A DNA stretch of 64,000 nucleotides from Trichoplusia ni. Its lineage: Eukaryota; Arthropoda; Insecta; Lepidoptera; Noctuidae. The notes beneath the pieces were generated by a model. That model was not told where the DNA came from and did not search any database. It saw only the letters and a list, made by a program, of their open reading frames with translations. The position numbers and the translations under genes are program-made. The stretch spans positions 5,535,834-5,599,833 of the forward strand of contig NC_039490.1 in the NCBI RefSeq assembly GCF_003590095.1, given 5' to 3'. Below are positions 37,123-50,553 of the stretch, in pieces. Each line of letters opens with the position of its first letter. Positions within the stretch are counted from its first letter, which is position 1.

Positions 37123-40100
37123 ATGTTTTTGTTCAATTTCATTGTTTTAATATGTGCCGTGTTGTGCAATAGTGAAGATCTTGGTTACAATTTGAATATT
37201 GGAAATGCTATTGATGTTTTCGCAAAGTGAGTTTATAATTACTATGTAATATTAATTATTATTTGTGTTGTAAACAGTGAAATTACGGTTAACGTTTACT
37301 AGAAATGTTTCTGTAATAATATCGATTATTTAATCATTTGTAAAACGTAGGTAATTGATATTTAGAATGTTATTTGTGGGTAAAAATAAATATATAATGA
37401 TTTATTATTTAGAAATGGAAGGTAGGTGTTTGTTTTTATGTTGTGTCTGTGAAGATAAAATATGGTTGAAATTGTTGATCTCAGGTTGTTGACCTCAATG
37501 TTTGTGTCAAATATAGAAAAAAGCTTTATTTTAACGATTTTTGTCGACTTTTGCATGTAGTTTGTATTTAGCAGTTGAATAACGATTTATCAAGTGACAA
37601 TCAATCACGGCAGTAGTATTCATACCCAGACCGGTATATTAGGGAAACAAAAGCGCCTTTGAGTTATCTTTTGTAATTAAAAATGGCATTAAAAATGCTT
37701 AAATCAACTGATAAACATTTTGAATAGGACGCCCAATTTTAATTTCGCTGGACAGTCCGGTTGTTTAAAGTGATACTTAAAATACTTAGGCTGTTCTTAA
37801 ACATGTTCTAGGTAAAAATAAAAAGGCGTTTTTATTTGTCGGCAATGTCAAACCCACGACGAAGAATGACTTAATATGCTATATTCACAATGAGCAATAT
37901 GGTTACGATTTGGAAACAGGAGTCTTCCAAATTAATCATAGGGCAAAACCCGCGTTTGACCTGTTGCTTCACTAAGAATCACATGACGCAATTCAAAAAA
38001 CAAATTTATACATAAATGTACACAGGAATAGCCCGATTGACTTCTGCTTCAAAACATTTGAGAGCACGTAGGGAGGTAGTATAGGTATAGTCAGCAACAA
38101 AAGTTCAACAAAATCTATTTTCCCACGTTTTTATTCGCCCTTTTTTGTTTGTAGTTCCGGTTGGATTTTTGCAACTCAATTTTAGGCACTTCCCGATAAG
38201 CTAGCAGGCTGAAATTTTCAGGGTAGCTTTAAATCCGAAGACAATGCAATATACAGCTATAAAAACGGCTGGAACGATTTCGATAAAATTTGAATGGGAT
38301 TTTGATTTTCACTTTCAGGATAAGCTAGCAGGCTGAAATTTTCAGGGTAGCTTTAAATCCGGAGACAATGCAATATACAGCTATAAAAACGGCTGGAATG
38401 ATTTCGATAAAATTAGAATGGGATTTTGGATATCTATACATTTATTATAAATATTTTGTGAAACTCCGTCAAATAGGAATATGCCATAGTGTGCGCACTA
38501 GTACTTGTCACTTTGACAAGGCACACGCACATACGACGTCATTGATTGTCTTTTGTCTAACTCATTCGGAAAGCTGCGCTCATTTATTAACTCGGGAGGT
38601 GATCCCCGCTTTGGACAAGCATTTGTGTGATCCGCGAATACTTCTCTTGAGTCTAGGTGTCTTTGCGCATGTGACTTGAATGTTTTTGAAACCCCCCGCG
38701 ATAAAGCATTAAATATCTATGCAGGAGTCGTTGCTTTTTTTAATACAAGCTTCTGTATATGTTTATCTGTTCTTGATAAGGTTATTTTGTATACTGATCG
38801 CATAAAACATTAAAGCTTGTTTCTTTTTACAAAACTGGTCGTATTTATACACTTTAGTTACTGACAGTATACATTGTAATTCCCAACTTTTGATTTAGAC
38901 TGACATCATCAAAAAATTCCTATCCGTATTAGTATTATTCATCTAGGAATTCTTGTTATTGTTCATAAGTAATTATACAAAAATTTATCTTGTCTACAAC
39001 CTGTTGTTCATGCTATTTACAAAAGAAAACTTAATTACAAAAAACATCAATATAATAGACAGAAATACAAGTAGATGGACTCATTATTCACAATAAATTG
39101 CTAATTCTACTTTTGTTTCATCAAACTAATGACTCAAACAAATCAAATAAAACGCATTTCTGTTACAATCTGTCATCTCCTGAAACAATGGCGTAGCTAT
39201 TTCGTTTGAGGCCCGTGAATAATTAATTTATCGAGTGAGGCCACATAATCCTAAAATCACTTGAAAAACATAATGAAACTAGACTAATAATGAGCTAAGT
39301 TATTTTATAAGGATGGATTGCTGAAAAACCAAACGCGAGAACCTTGTAGATACGGCGGTTCGGGTTAAGTCAGTAAGACTTGGACTTCCACAAGCTTTCC
39401 CTGAGAATTTACTGCTTAACCAAAAAGGGGGTTATTTTTGGCAATAAGCTTTAATTTTTCGACCTCGCGCCTGTAGACAAGTTCCATGTCTCCGAGCTCG
39501 TACGCTTTTCGGATCACTCAAATACATTGAACTAAGGTCAAGTCACGACTCGAAAGATATGCCTTTTCCATACATTAGAAGTTTCCATTGCTGACTGTGC
39601 CTTGACCCTCGGAAGACCTACCACTGCCTCAATTAACCCTTTTACATTCGTGGCAGACAGATGTCGCTCTGCGTCCTGTTATACACTGTCACGCTTCCGA
39701 ACTGCCAATACTAATACTTTAAGATTAAGAGGTAGGAGCTCCTGATCTAAAATAATTCAACCCTCCATTTCCACAGCTATGGCGACCTGTCCCAAGTTAC
39801 TCAAGTCATTTCTGCGGAATATGAGGGGGATGAAAGCACGGAGGAAATAGTTCCCTTCAGTGAGAAAAACATTAGAGTATTTACTAACATCACCAGTAAA
39901 GAGACCAATGGAGAAGTCAACAGCATCACGAACATGGATATGGTTCTCTGTGAGACCTTTGACAGTCTACTTAATGAGTACTTCAAGAATTTTAAGATTG
40001 AAGGGTAGGTTTGGATGAAAACTATTTTAATTTTAAGTAGCCTAGTCTTAGTCATTTATTCTTAGTACGATAGCTAGGACTTCTCTTGCAGGTAATTTGC

Positions 40101-41501
40101 TAGTCCAAAACGACACTTGGGTAAATGAAGTTCCTAAGTGTTTATTTATCTTGAATCAAATGTAGGAAACCTGTGATTAAGTACTTCAGTATAAACAGAA
40201 GTTCGTTTTTTAATATAAAATTTGGTTTAAATTGCCAAACTCGATCCTCTGGACGCATAAGTCTTACAAGTTTTTAGTCTTTAGCTAAATTATGAACAGG
40301 ATAGTCAATTTTATTCACATGCATCGCATAATATTAATTTAACAATATCTCCTAACCTTTGACCTCTGAACTCTAAATTCCCAGAACTGACAAACCCTGG
40401 AAAGCTTTCATGGGTGACTGGATACCAGACGAGATTATGAGGACTTTTGGCATTGACTACGAGTCTAAACCAGATTGCTGCTTCGTGATGGTGAAGCTGA
40501 CTAAAACCCACAAGTCTGAGCAGCTCGGGAACTTGCGAGGAGTGGCTCTGAAGGACTACGTTGTCAGGGCTATTGACAAGTTGAACGTCAGTGACACGGC
40601 TGAAGTAAGGAGGTTTATGCGGAGCTATGGAACTCATTACATCGATTCGTATAAAACTGGCAACTTTATTTATCAGGTTGGTAGACTCCTTTTTCTTTAG
40701 TGATTACGTATCATTTCACTCAAAAAAATATTTGTGTTTTCTTTGGATTTACAGTATCCTACGAAATGGTCAAGCGATACGTAAACAACTTAATATTTAA
40801 TTTCAGGTATTCAAATACAAGCGTCGCGGGTTCGACTTGCTTAAATCCGTGATCAATTTGACCAATAGAAGGCCTGATGCTCTACAAAACCTTAGGTTCT
40901 ACTTCTCTTCATATTTCCTCAAACAAGTTGGTGATATTAAGGTAAGGACAATCATAATTATTGACTCCAGAACTGCTCGATACTGAGCATAAGCTTCTCC
41001 ACTTTTTCTCTTATTTATGTCTGGCACTTTCCCAACCAATAAAATATTAGAAGGTATTGCCAACAAAAAAATAACCTGTATCTAGTAATACTAATAGTTT
41101 AACAGACAATTTGTCAGTTGTCCAGACAGTGTGGCTACATTATTTGAAAAAGAGGCAGTTTTTTTCAGTCTTTTTCATAAGCTATGTTTAAATTTAGCAA
41201 CATATACTTTTACGTTTATATAATAATATTTTATCAACAGATAGCCAGCGGCAACAAAACCACGGAGACTTGGGCGCGGAACAACTTACGAGACATACAA
41301 TATTTGTACTCAAGACCAAGCCTTTTGAGACTGCACTACAGCTCCACATTAGTTCACCAACTACACAAGCAAATGGACAACGGGGCGCTAATAGGCCTTA
41401 ATCTAAAGACCTTAAGGCCGTTATTTAAGGATAAAAGCAAGGCAGATAAATTTGCGGAGGTAGTCGAAAATGATTTGCAATTATGGGAGATCAACGCGTA
41501 G
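37123..41501 (+). CDS. Torso-like MACPF protein, gene 2 (diverged tandem paralogue)
   Basis: Coding exons: 37123-37226, 39777-40004, 40385-40676, 40807-40941 and 41241-41501 including TAG. Phases agree throughout and the product is 339 residues. It opens with a hydrophobic signal peptide (MFLFNFIVLICAVLC). The MACPF signature YGTHY is at residues 192-196, and IASGNKT plus the C-terminal block RPSLLRLH to LQLWEINA match gene 1. The last two exons have the same lengths as in gene 1 (135 and 261 bp). The 292-bp third exon equals exons 3 and 4 of gene 1 fused, so the two genes differ by one intron. The stretch encoded by exon 2 is poorly conserved and lacks the MRVVPRNDTE block. It is probably secreted. 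Whether it keeps a Torso-related role or has a new one cannot be read from sequence. There is no nearby poly(A) signal; an AATAAA occurs at 42018. Confidence 0.87.
38195..38428 (+). repeat. Two-copy tandem repeat, period 124 bp
   Basis: The unit starting gataagctagcaggctgaaa is present at 38195-38318 and again from 38319, with only a few differences. It sits in intron 1 of torso-like gene 2. The same family, with its upstream part, recurs at about 44470-44690. Confidence 0.8.
38590..38735 (+). repeat. tRNA-derived SINE in intron 1 of torso-like gene 2
   Basis: Starts at the box B remnant (gtgatccccgctttgg) and runs through gagtctaggtgtctttg to ccccccgcgataaagc. Confidence 0.6.
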
Positions 41502-43792
41502 AATAATTAACGTATTTGCGTTTCCAACTTTGATACCGTTTGATACGGCAGACTAACATTCCCAAGACTAGTTATATTGTGCAACTTTCAATGTTAATAT
41601 TTCGTGGTGAGTCTGCTTTGTTTATAACTACAGACCGACATTCCTCTTAATGATATTCTAGACTTAATTTAGTACTTATCTACTTGTAAAGATACACTTA
41701 TATGTGAACATACTTAATATATTTGTTAAAATAAGTTGCTACTTAAAAAATAGTTTGAACAATAATATTCACCAAAGACCATATTTATGTTAAGATTTAT
41801 TATAATTATATCAAAGCATGCTTTGCGGGTCAAAATCTTAACAAAGGTTTTATGTAATATAATTCAGGACTTATAAGATCATTTTATTATGAATCTTAAC
41901 CATATCCAATATCCGACTTCTAGGGTGAGACAATCCAATCTTTTATGAATTCCCATCGCAAAACGATGGCTCAAAAACTTCCTTATAACGGCCCCAAACA
42001 AACATAACCAGTATTTCAATAAAAATAAAACAAAATAAATACTAAATTTTCTTTTATTTAGTCTTTTTAACATTTATTAATACCTACAGTACACAACAAA
42101 TTGTCATATAATAATGTTTAAAAGCGTTATTTCAAATTCTACTAAGCTCTGTGAAAACGTAGATATATTTAAAACATTAGCTATTTCGTTTATGGTAGTA
42201 ATTTAGTAAACAGTGTTGCCATTAGAAATTTATTGTAAAAAGAAACATGTTTGAAAAGAGGCCTTTTTTCTTCATTATTGTTCTGTTAAGACAGGGATAA
42301 AATTGGAAGTTTTATGAAAGAAGTTCAATATTTGTGTCGCGGGGTTTTTTTACAGTCATTCAAATCACATGCACAGGGTAAGTATAAGGGCTAATAGATA
42401 TATCCCTTTTCAAAACAGAACAATAATGACTTTTAGATCAAATAGAGCCTCAAAATACACTATACGCACGATTGGTTTGGTTTAAAACACTTTAAATGTG
42501 CGCAATACAATTTATTTTAATACATAACAGATCGAAATGTCGTTTTACTAAAAATCGATCTTATGCCTCAGTCAATAAGGATTACCTTTGCCATCCCCAC
42601 TACATTTTAGCCTACAATCTATAAATCCATATAAAATATATATTTATGTGATACATATCCATCCAACCTTGTAATGGCAAGGGGAACCCTTCATTTACAT
42701 ATAAAATTGATTGATCTAATCATGGTTTCTATAAAAAACTTAAATATCTTTTTGTTACCCTTAGGGGGTAAAAGAGATCTTTTTCTTAAATTATAAATAG
42801 ACCTTAGGACAGTTATTAACATAATTCTACTGAAGTTCAAATCAGACGATTGATTATTATATTTATATTATGTTTGTATCTCTAGCCTTTTCCCAAGGAA
42901 CTACACCTCAACTATAGAAACTTTTAGGTCAGAATTTCCAAAATTATTTTTAATGGGCAACTCAGTTTCCAATGTAAAATTACTAAAGTAGATTGTCAGA
43001 AAGTAATTACTAAACGATTCTCAAAGATTGCAATTTTAAAGTTTATGCATAATGCTTGAGTAGTTTATACACATATAGATGGACAAATTCGGATGCTTTT
43101 GTTTCATACAGACCATTTGTTTTACTTAGTTTTAGACTATATGGCGTTGTGTGAAAGATGTTGAATATATTATATTATTTAGCATATTTTTTTAAGGAAT
43201 ATAAATCAACCAATCGTCTGAATGAACTGCATATACAACTTGCATTCAACAGAAACAGCATAAAAGTTACGTAATACAACAATGGCGTCTAACTATGACG
43301 TAAAACTTGCAATATATTAAAACATTATTATTATTAATCTGATTATGAGATTACCACTATTATAGTTACACAAACATTGTTTTTTTTTCATATTTTCTTT
43401 TTTTTGACGACGTGATTATAATTATGGTTTGCATACTTTTTGGTTAATATTAATATATTTTTAAATGGTTATATATGTTTTGAATATTGATAATTTATTA
43501 TCTAACACAAAGAAGTAAGTTTAAATTATCTATTTGTTTACTATAGTCCAAGAGACAGGTTTAAATAGTTTTTTTAGACAATAATCTCTTTAAAAATCGA
43601 TCTTATGATCTTATCTACGTAGTAATATGTATAATAGGTATACGCTTGCCTTAGTATAGCATTGGCCCAATTTCCAATCACTAGATACAGAATCTACGAA
43701 ATATTTTCCAAAAATTTTAACTATACATCTATAAATTAAAATCTTGTGTCAAGAGTACTACAACTGTACTAATAGCTCTTAATTTACGAGTA

Positions 43793-43848
43793 TGTGGAAG
43801 CGAGATAGTGATACCCTTAGTATATCGTGCTATTTCGCTTCCACGAAG
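43793..43848. repeat. Short hairpin repeat (gtggaagcgag family)
   Basis: gtggaagcgagatag faces ctatttcgcttccac across about 20 bases. Related hairpins occur at 8829-8882 (mirror 11818-11874), 20870-20934, 23101-23160, 31186-31242, 39650-39706 and 60945-60990. Confidence 0.6.
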
Positions 43849-44469
43849 GCATTACTCCTTCTTTAAGATATCATCGTACGGTCGGCCAAGAAAGTGGTTT
43901 ATCATTTTTGTATGTCTAAGTAGAATAGCCATAAGGTTGACATTAGTAGTCGACAATATTCGTTTAGAGCAAAATCAATTCTGTTGTTCTATGACGCGCA
44001 AGGGATTTTCAACCTTAAGGTGGTATACCACTTCTTTGTCGACGCAGGCAATATACTACAAAGTCTATAGAATAGAATAGAGTTTGGATTTGAATCCGTT
44101 TAACTACTACGACTGATTACCGTGGAGGATGTGTTTTGGAAATATAATTCGTTATAACAAGCGGGATAAGTATTTCAGCAAATTATATACAGAGGGATTT
44201 CAGTCATATCAATATCAATGTATTTAAAATTGATAGCTATTATGAAGCTCGATAGAATTTCAGTAAGGGTGGGTGCTGGTATTACCGATTAGAATGGGTA
44301 TATTTTTGAGTATGAGTTTTTTTATGATAGAACAATAATATACTTACTAACAAACAAAGTTAGGCCGACGTTTTGAATAATATCTTTTTGGTACCATATG
44401 AAAGAAAAAATAAGTGTCTGAGATACTTTTCATTTTTGTTAGAACAAAATTTTATTTCAAAAGCTTCCA

Positions 44470-44690
44470 AAATCAACTATTTTCCCACGTTTTTTATACA
44501 CTCACTTTCTTGTTTGTCGTTCCGGTTGAATTTTTATAACTCAATTTGGAGACACTTCCCGATAAGCTAGCTGACTGAAATTTTCAAGCTAGCTTCAAAC
44601 CCGATGACAATGCAATTTACAATTATAAAAACGACTTTACCGATTTTGATAAAATTTGAATGAAGTGACATTGAAAAACGTGGGATTTTT
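44470..44690 (+). repeat. Dispersed repeat related to the 38.2-kb tandem repeat
   Basis: Shares ttttcccacgtttttta, gttccggttgaatttt, cacttcccgataagctagc and gacaatgcaattta with 38105-38310. It lies just past the 3' end of TTC5. Confidence 0.65.
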
Positions 44691-44864
44691 TATTTTCAAA
44701 TCTATTAATTAGAATTATTTTTGAACAATAATCTTTAATCGTTAAAAACAAACAAATTGGCACCTCTATCGAAACTGTTCAGTGCAAAGTATCAAGTAAG
44801 TAAATAATAATAATAACTATACCCGTCTCAGTAGCGGCAATTCGAACCAGCACCTTGCATAACT

Positions 44865-47800
44865 TCAGTGTATCTCGTAGGTGGAGGTTACGCGGGTGCA
44901 GGCGAACTGGTTGCGGTTCACGCGGCGACCGTTCAGTTGCAGGAGTAGAGGGTTGTTCACGCGGATTGATTTGAAGTCGTAAGTCTGGAATAGGTTATGT
45001 TTTGGGGTTATAAATGTAGAAAATTTTATTTTGAAAAGAGTAACTTATGTAGTTTCTTGCCTGTTCTTCTCCATAAGAATGACACTTTGGAACTAGAGTC
45101 ATATAGTAATTTTTTTAAAGTGCCTCAGAAACGGCCTATTTGAAATAAAAACATGATTTTGAAAATACTGTAAATTCTTCAGAGAATTTTAACAATACGA
45201 GGAAATGTTATTTGTTACTTGTGAAATTTTATTCAATTGATTGTGGTTTTTGTTTAAAAAAAATGTTATTTTAAAGTCCTCATAGTAAAAGCTCGAGCAA
45301 AGAAAATGGGAACATATCTTAAACAAAAAAAAAGTCATTTTATTTTATCGTGTAAACATCAGCGAATCTGTAAACTATTGCATTTCATATTATTTAAAAA
45401 AAATTGCGATAATATCACTATAATTCTCATTTAAGCCTGATTCTCTTAAAAAACAATCGTTTAAACAAACTATCTCATTCCAACTTACCAATTCCTCAGA
45501 CTCATGCTTGTGAGATCGCAGTTGGGGCTCCGGTATAGCAATGCAGTCGCCGATGATGGCGCCGCGACCGTCAGCCCAGTTGTACACAGTGACTAGCACG
45601 CATTCCATGCTGTCATCCACCAGAGCGAAAGTACTGGAAAATGGGTGAAGTAATGGGTTTAAAGATTTGAGTATAGCCTCTATAAGTTGGAGAAAAATCT
45701 GAAGTAGGAATAGTGGAAATTGTAGTGGATTTGAGTGTTATAGAGAGAGAATGGCTGGTGTTTAAATTTATGCATTGTATTTATTTATTTGTTTAATAGT
45801 TTATGTACACAATCTGGTAAAAAAAAACACACAGAAAATAAAAACAAAGATGTAAAATGGGTGCTGCTTATTTCATATAAAGATTCTTTAACTGAAATAC
45901 ATAACTGTAAATAAAACACAACATAAAAGAAAACATGTACAAGGGTACTGTTTATTTCATAAGGAATCTTTATCTGAAAGGAAATAATAGTTTGTAACAC
46001 AAAAAAAGGTTTAAATATGAACTAGAGTTTTATTTAACACACCCTTGGAAATTATTAAGGAAGAGGTAGTGTAGGGTAGAGGACGGAGAGGTAAACTGGT
46101 GTTAAATCACTATTCGTTCATAAACTAAATTATAACATTCAAATTAACCATTCGAGAAAAAAATATAACTTCTATGAATCTATTAGAGACAAAACATTTT
46201 TTCTTGAATTAGAAAATTAAAGTTTCCGTAACAAACATTCATTAACTAATATTCTTGTTGAACATCCACAGATATTTTTCGGTTTAACGGGCTTACGCAC
46301 ACGACTTTTTATATTGGTTAGAATGTACTGCTACGCTTTTTTGTTTGAAATACAGTTAGATAACAGTTTTCTGGACACATTTTGTGATTTTTAAATTTCG
46401 ACAACGAATGTAAAAGGTTCTTATGGTTGAGAAGCAAAAATCCAAATACTAAGTCAATAAGAACGACTATGGAGTTTATAGTTATTCAATATAGCTTTCA
46501 CTATGACAGCAGATGTATTTTTCGCATTTGCCAATTTCAAATATTCAAGCAATGAATAAATTGAACAAAGCAGAGTAGATTTTCAAAACAAGGCCCATAG
46601 CTTTATGCAATAAACGATAATTTACAAATGTTTAAAGTACATGGCGCGTGATGTATGTTAAAAGAGATTAACATCGTGTACGTAAGCCGCAATGGACATC
46701 GAGACGTACCAAACTGAGCACCGGTGTGTGTCCTCATCCTCCGAGTCGCTCTCAGTTTCGGGGCCAGTGCGCCAAGCATCAATACTAAGTGTCCATTCCA
46801 AGTGGAAAGCATTCAAACAAGAAAAAACGTGCGTTTTTAAAACAGAAACTTACTTTTAGGTATCCTTTAACGTATTATTTATCTGTGGTTGTTTATTTTA
46901 CCTATTTGTTTCTATCACGTTGCAAAAAAAAAACTATTTTCTATTTTATTACTACGCTGCAATTATAACTGTACTTTCATAGTATCAGAAATCTTTAATT
47001 TTGTGGGTGAACAGAACAGGTCCCAAAGTTGCACCTTTAGGGACTCGTTTTAGTTACATTGTACATATATCGGAACAAATCCTATAATTTTCGACAATCA
47101 TTATTTCGCTATAGAAACAAACATTTGAGAACACACGACTGAAAATGAGTGAGAAGCGTCAACATACTCCATCCCTAAACTGTCATCAATATGAACTTAA
47201 TCAAAAGCTAGAATAAACTCGAAACAATATACGGAATACCTGTAATCGCACGTCTAATAAGTTTCTGTTTTAAAACTAGCAAATCTAATAACTAGCACTT
47301 ATTCGTTAGCTGTCCCTGCTCCTTAAGCCCAGTCTTGCACGATTGGATCACAGCTTACCAAATAACCAACATGAAAAATGAACCGCTCAAGCTTGCGGCA
47401 ATGTGCAGCGTTATGTACGGCAAACAATGTTTAATGGAGCAAATGTTACTTCCGTTTATGTATTTTGAGCTCTTCAGAATGATATAGATGTAGTTTGAGC
47501 GCATATACCAGTCACCCCCTAGGTATTTGAGTGATGAGACAGGAAAAGGGCAACATTGACAAAACACAGTCGACTATGAAGATTGCTTTTTGTCTTTTAG
47601 CAATTTCCTTTTTTTTTCGTTGGGCAGGAGAAAACTCATGGAGACCGACCTCCTCCTGAGGGTGTAGGTAGTGAGAGAGTCTGACTCTTACTGTCTACAC
47701 CTGAACTGCCGTGCAACCTCTCCCGCATTTAGGCGATGCGCTGTAATGCATAGCAATCTATCACGCACCACTCCTCTCCTATCCCACCGTTCACATACCT

Positions 47801-50553
47801 CAGGAGGCAACTAGACGCCGCATGTATACCATAATAAATAATTGAGTATTTCTGTGACTAGCCATCAAGTAAAAATCTTACGTTCATCCAAATGACTTCT
47901 ACGTTTTGATATGGAAAATGTAGTTTAGCCCAAGGTCGAAATTAATGAATTATAATACTATAAGTACTTACAAAGGTACGGCATTGTCGTTATGTATGGA
48001 TCCGATGACTCTGCCCACGACGACGGTTCCCTCGTTGTTTCCTTCTTGCAAGTGATCTAACCGAGTCTTTTTGAGAGTAACTTCACGTTTCCCGAATGTA
48101 TGAATGGTGCCTTCAGCGTAGATACCCAACATTCTCTTGTCAATTGACTGGGGGAAAAGTTTAGACTTAGTTTTTGAATGTTTTTCTCTGTAGCCGAGAT
48201 GGATAGACAAGTAACATTTCACTTTATATGGCGTTAGAGCGTCGAATCGTTTAAACATACGGAAATGATTATCCTTTCCCATAAATGCCATGACTATTTT
48301 GCAAAAATGTCGCTTTTCTATGCAGACACAAAGGAAATTACTTAAGAAAAACAAGTCATCAACTCATTTACAATAAGAAACTCAAAATCTGTTAAACAAA
48401 CAAGTTTTATTCCTACACCCAATATTCCAGCCGAGTAAGACATAAAGACTTCCTATCGTTGCTCCAAAAAACCAGTCCCAAACAGCATAACTCCACATAT
48501 ATCCTCACCTGCACCATATGCGTCAATCGCTTCGCCTTCAGCTTGCCTCGCGTCCGCACCAGCGTGTGCGCGGCCAGCGTGAACGTCACCAGGCGCGAGC
48601 GCTCTTGACGTGGCGGCTGCCATGGAGGGTCCAGCCGGCTTGCGAACTCAAAGTTCTGGATTGCTTCGTCGTAGTATTCCGAGTATTTTAGGGCCTAAGT
48701 TGAAGATTGACTAGCATTAAATTCCATGACACTTCAGAATTTTAGATGATACGTATTGCATCAGGTAATGTGGCAAGTTCAGGGGCATTCACTACCTGCC
48801 AACACCAAAGTGAGATTTTTGCAGTTGTGATAGCATGCAGCACTCATAATTAAGCCTATAATCGGCCCCCAGATCTTACATAAAAATATGATGAATTGCC
48901 ACTCAAAATTGGGGCAGTGCAGATTTTTTTATAAGGCTGTTGTTAAGATTCTGGCAAAATATATAGATATTACGAATTGTAATTTAGAAATACAGTTAAG
49001 AAACTATACTTACAATGCCCTTGTTATAATACAGGTCTGGCTGTCCCTTTGCAACAGGATCTAGGGATGCTTGCTTATAAGCACTCATGCACAATTTCAA
49101 AGTAGATGGATCTTGAGCTACCATGAAAAATTGGCATAGGTATGCATTTCCCAAGACCGACCAGGACACTCCATCCTTGATATCCTGGGCTACAGCCTCT
49201 TTGGCAAGCTCAACACTCTTCAAAATGGCTGGAGTAGCTTCGGATCGCTTCTTATCACTGCTTTCTTGACGCAGGATTATTGAGAGGCAACGGAGAGAGA
49301 GACGGTTGCGTTCCTGTTGAAGGTTAAAAGATAAAGGGACAGCTTTAATTTTTGCAACAACAAACCTAAATGCAATATACATTAAATGAATCAGATTGGA
49401 CATTTTTTTTTCAATAAATATGTTCAGCATTAGGGTGGATAATTTGATACAATTACGATAGAAGTTTCACCATCTTATTCTAAGGCAGAAATTCTAATTG
49501 CAAGCTCAGCAATGGATCAGTCTGTTCGAGCTAGGATAAAGTACTTGTATATTATCTTTAACATTACAGCAGCAGCAGCAGCAGCATATTCTTAGAAAAT
49601 AAAAACATCTTAAAATTTAAGGAATTATAAAACAGTTTATATTATTAAACAGTAGGCTTCTTTTTGTATTAACAACTTAAACAGAAAAGGCACAGCAAGG
49701 ATACTAATTAGGCAAATAGCTATACAGAACAACTTACATGTTTTAAAGCACCTTCAAAACTGGATTTTGCCTCTTTTACATTCATATTCTTCCAATGACA
49801 TTCTCCGAGTTCATTCCAAGCGTCAACCAGGTGGGGGTTGAGCTTTACAGCCTTGCTCAGGTACTGAGAGGCTCTAGAATCGTATGTAGGGCATATGTTG
49901 TAGCAACGGCCCTTCATGTAAAGGAACTTGGCACGTTGAGCGAACGGAATCTGAGTTTCCACTGAAATTGATTTTAGTTTGGAATAATGTCTAAATTAAT
50001 TTTATTAAATTTGTCTGTTAGTTATTTTATTGTTATATGGGGTTATTTGTTAAATAATACAAATAAACCTATATAACTAAGAATAGTAAATGAAATTAAA
50101 TAAGTATGTTGTTGTTGTTACCATCAATGGCCTCAAACTTCTCAACCAATGCTTGTTTCTTCTCTTCTACATATTTATTTTTCTCCGTAGCCATCTCAAT
50201 GGGATGGTTTTCGAAAAATAAGTCTCTAAAAGAGTACATCTCTTTGAGCTCGGCCTGTAAAAAAAATACATAATATATCTACTTCAAGGAAGGTATTAAT
50301 AAACCCTCGTTTGTTGCATGTTCAGAATCAAATACATAGTTATACTCCGCCCTTAAGATGACCAACTGACCGTATGTTCAAGAGCCAAATTATTTAATAA
50401 TTACAATAGGTAAAATATCTCTCAATGTTATTATTTTTTAGTGTCCTATCAACAGGGTGAAAAATCCATAACTTTTCCACTTACAGATAATGTCTCCAGT
50501 AATCCCGTAACATCTTCCGGCACTTCTGCCTCCACATCTGTTTTTAAAGACAT
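44865..50553 (-). CDS. TTC5: Tetratricopeptide repeat protein 5 (TTC5/Strap)
   Basis: Eight coding exons on the minus strand, in transcript order: 50553-50485, 50254-50122, 49961-49738, 49313-49014, 48694-48509, 48147-47972, 45633-45489 and 44984-44865 (TGA). All are GT/AG with consistent phases, giving 450 residues (human TTC5 is 440). Residues about 25-300 form TPR helices; recognisable blocks include AWNELGECHWK, SWSVLGNAYL and YYDEAIQNFEFASRLDP. Residues about 305-450 match the C-terminal OB-fold domain (VVVGRVIGSI, CVLVTVYNWADGRG, NNPLLLQLNG). In mammals TTC5 is a stress-responsive p300 co-factor in the nucleus and, on ribosomes, recognises nascent tubulin to trigger tubulin mRNA decay; this is family knowledge, not seen here. 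The sixth intron is 2.3 kb and holds repeats. The gene is divergently oriented to the zinc-finger gene at 51342. Confidence 0.95.
47610..47825. repeat. GC-rich dispersed repeat in TTC5 intron 6
   Basis: Includes gagaccgacctcctcctgag, gtgagagagtctgactctta and ctcaggaggcaactagacgc. It is compositionally unlike the surrounding intron and resembles known lepidopteran repeats. No coding signal. Confidence 0.4.
49567..49585. repeat. Short CAG microsatellite in a TTC5 intron
   Basis: Six tandem cag units in the intron between exons 3 and 4 of TTC5. It is the only clean trinucleotide run I noticed in the window. Confidence 0.7.

Larger units (their letters stand above)
41502..44864. other. Intergenic region between torso-like gene 2 and TTC5
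   Basis: The genes converge here. It contains a SINE tail fragment (about 42330-42380), the 3' half of the second SINE family (43075-43175), a short hairpin repeat and the dispersed repeat at 44470. No gene is seen. Confidence 0.55.

Noticed and set aside
46603..46812. 69-residue minus-strand frame in TTC5 intron 6
   Set aside because: It lies in what looks like a decayed repeat, and the TTC5 phases join perfectly without it.
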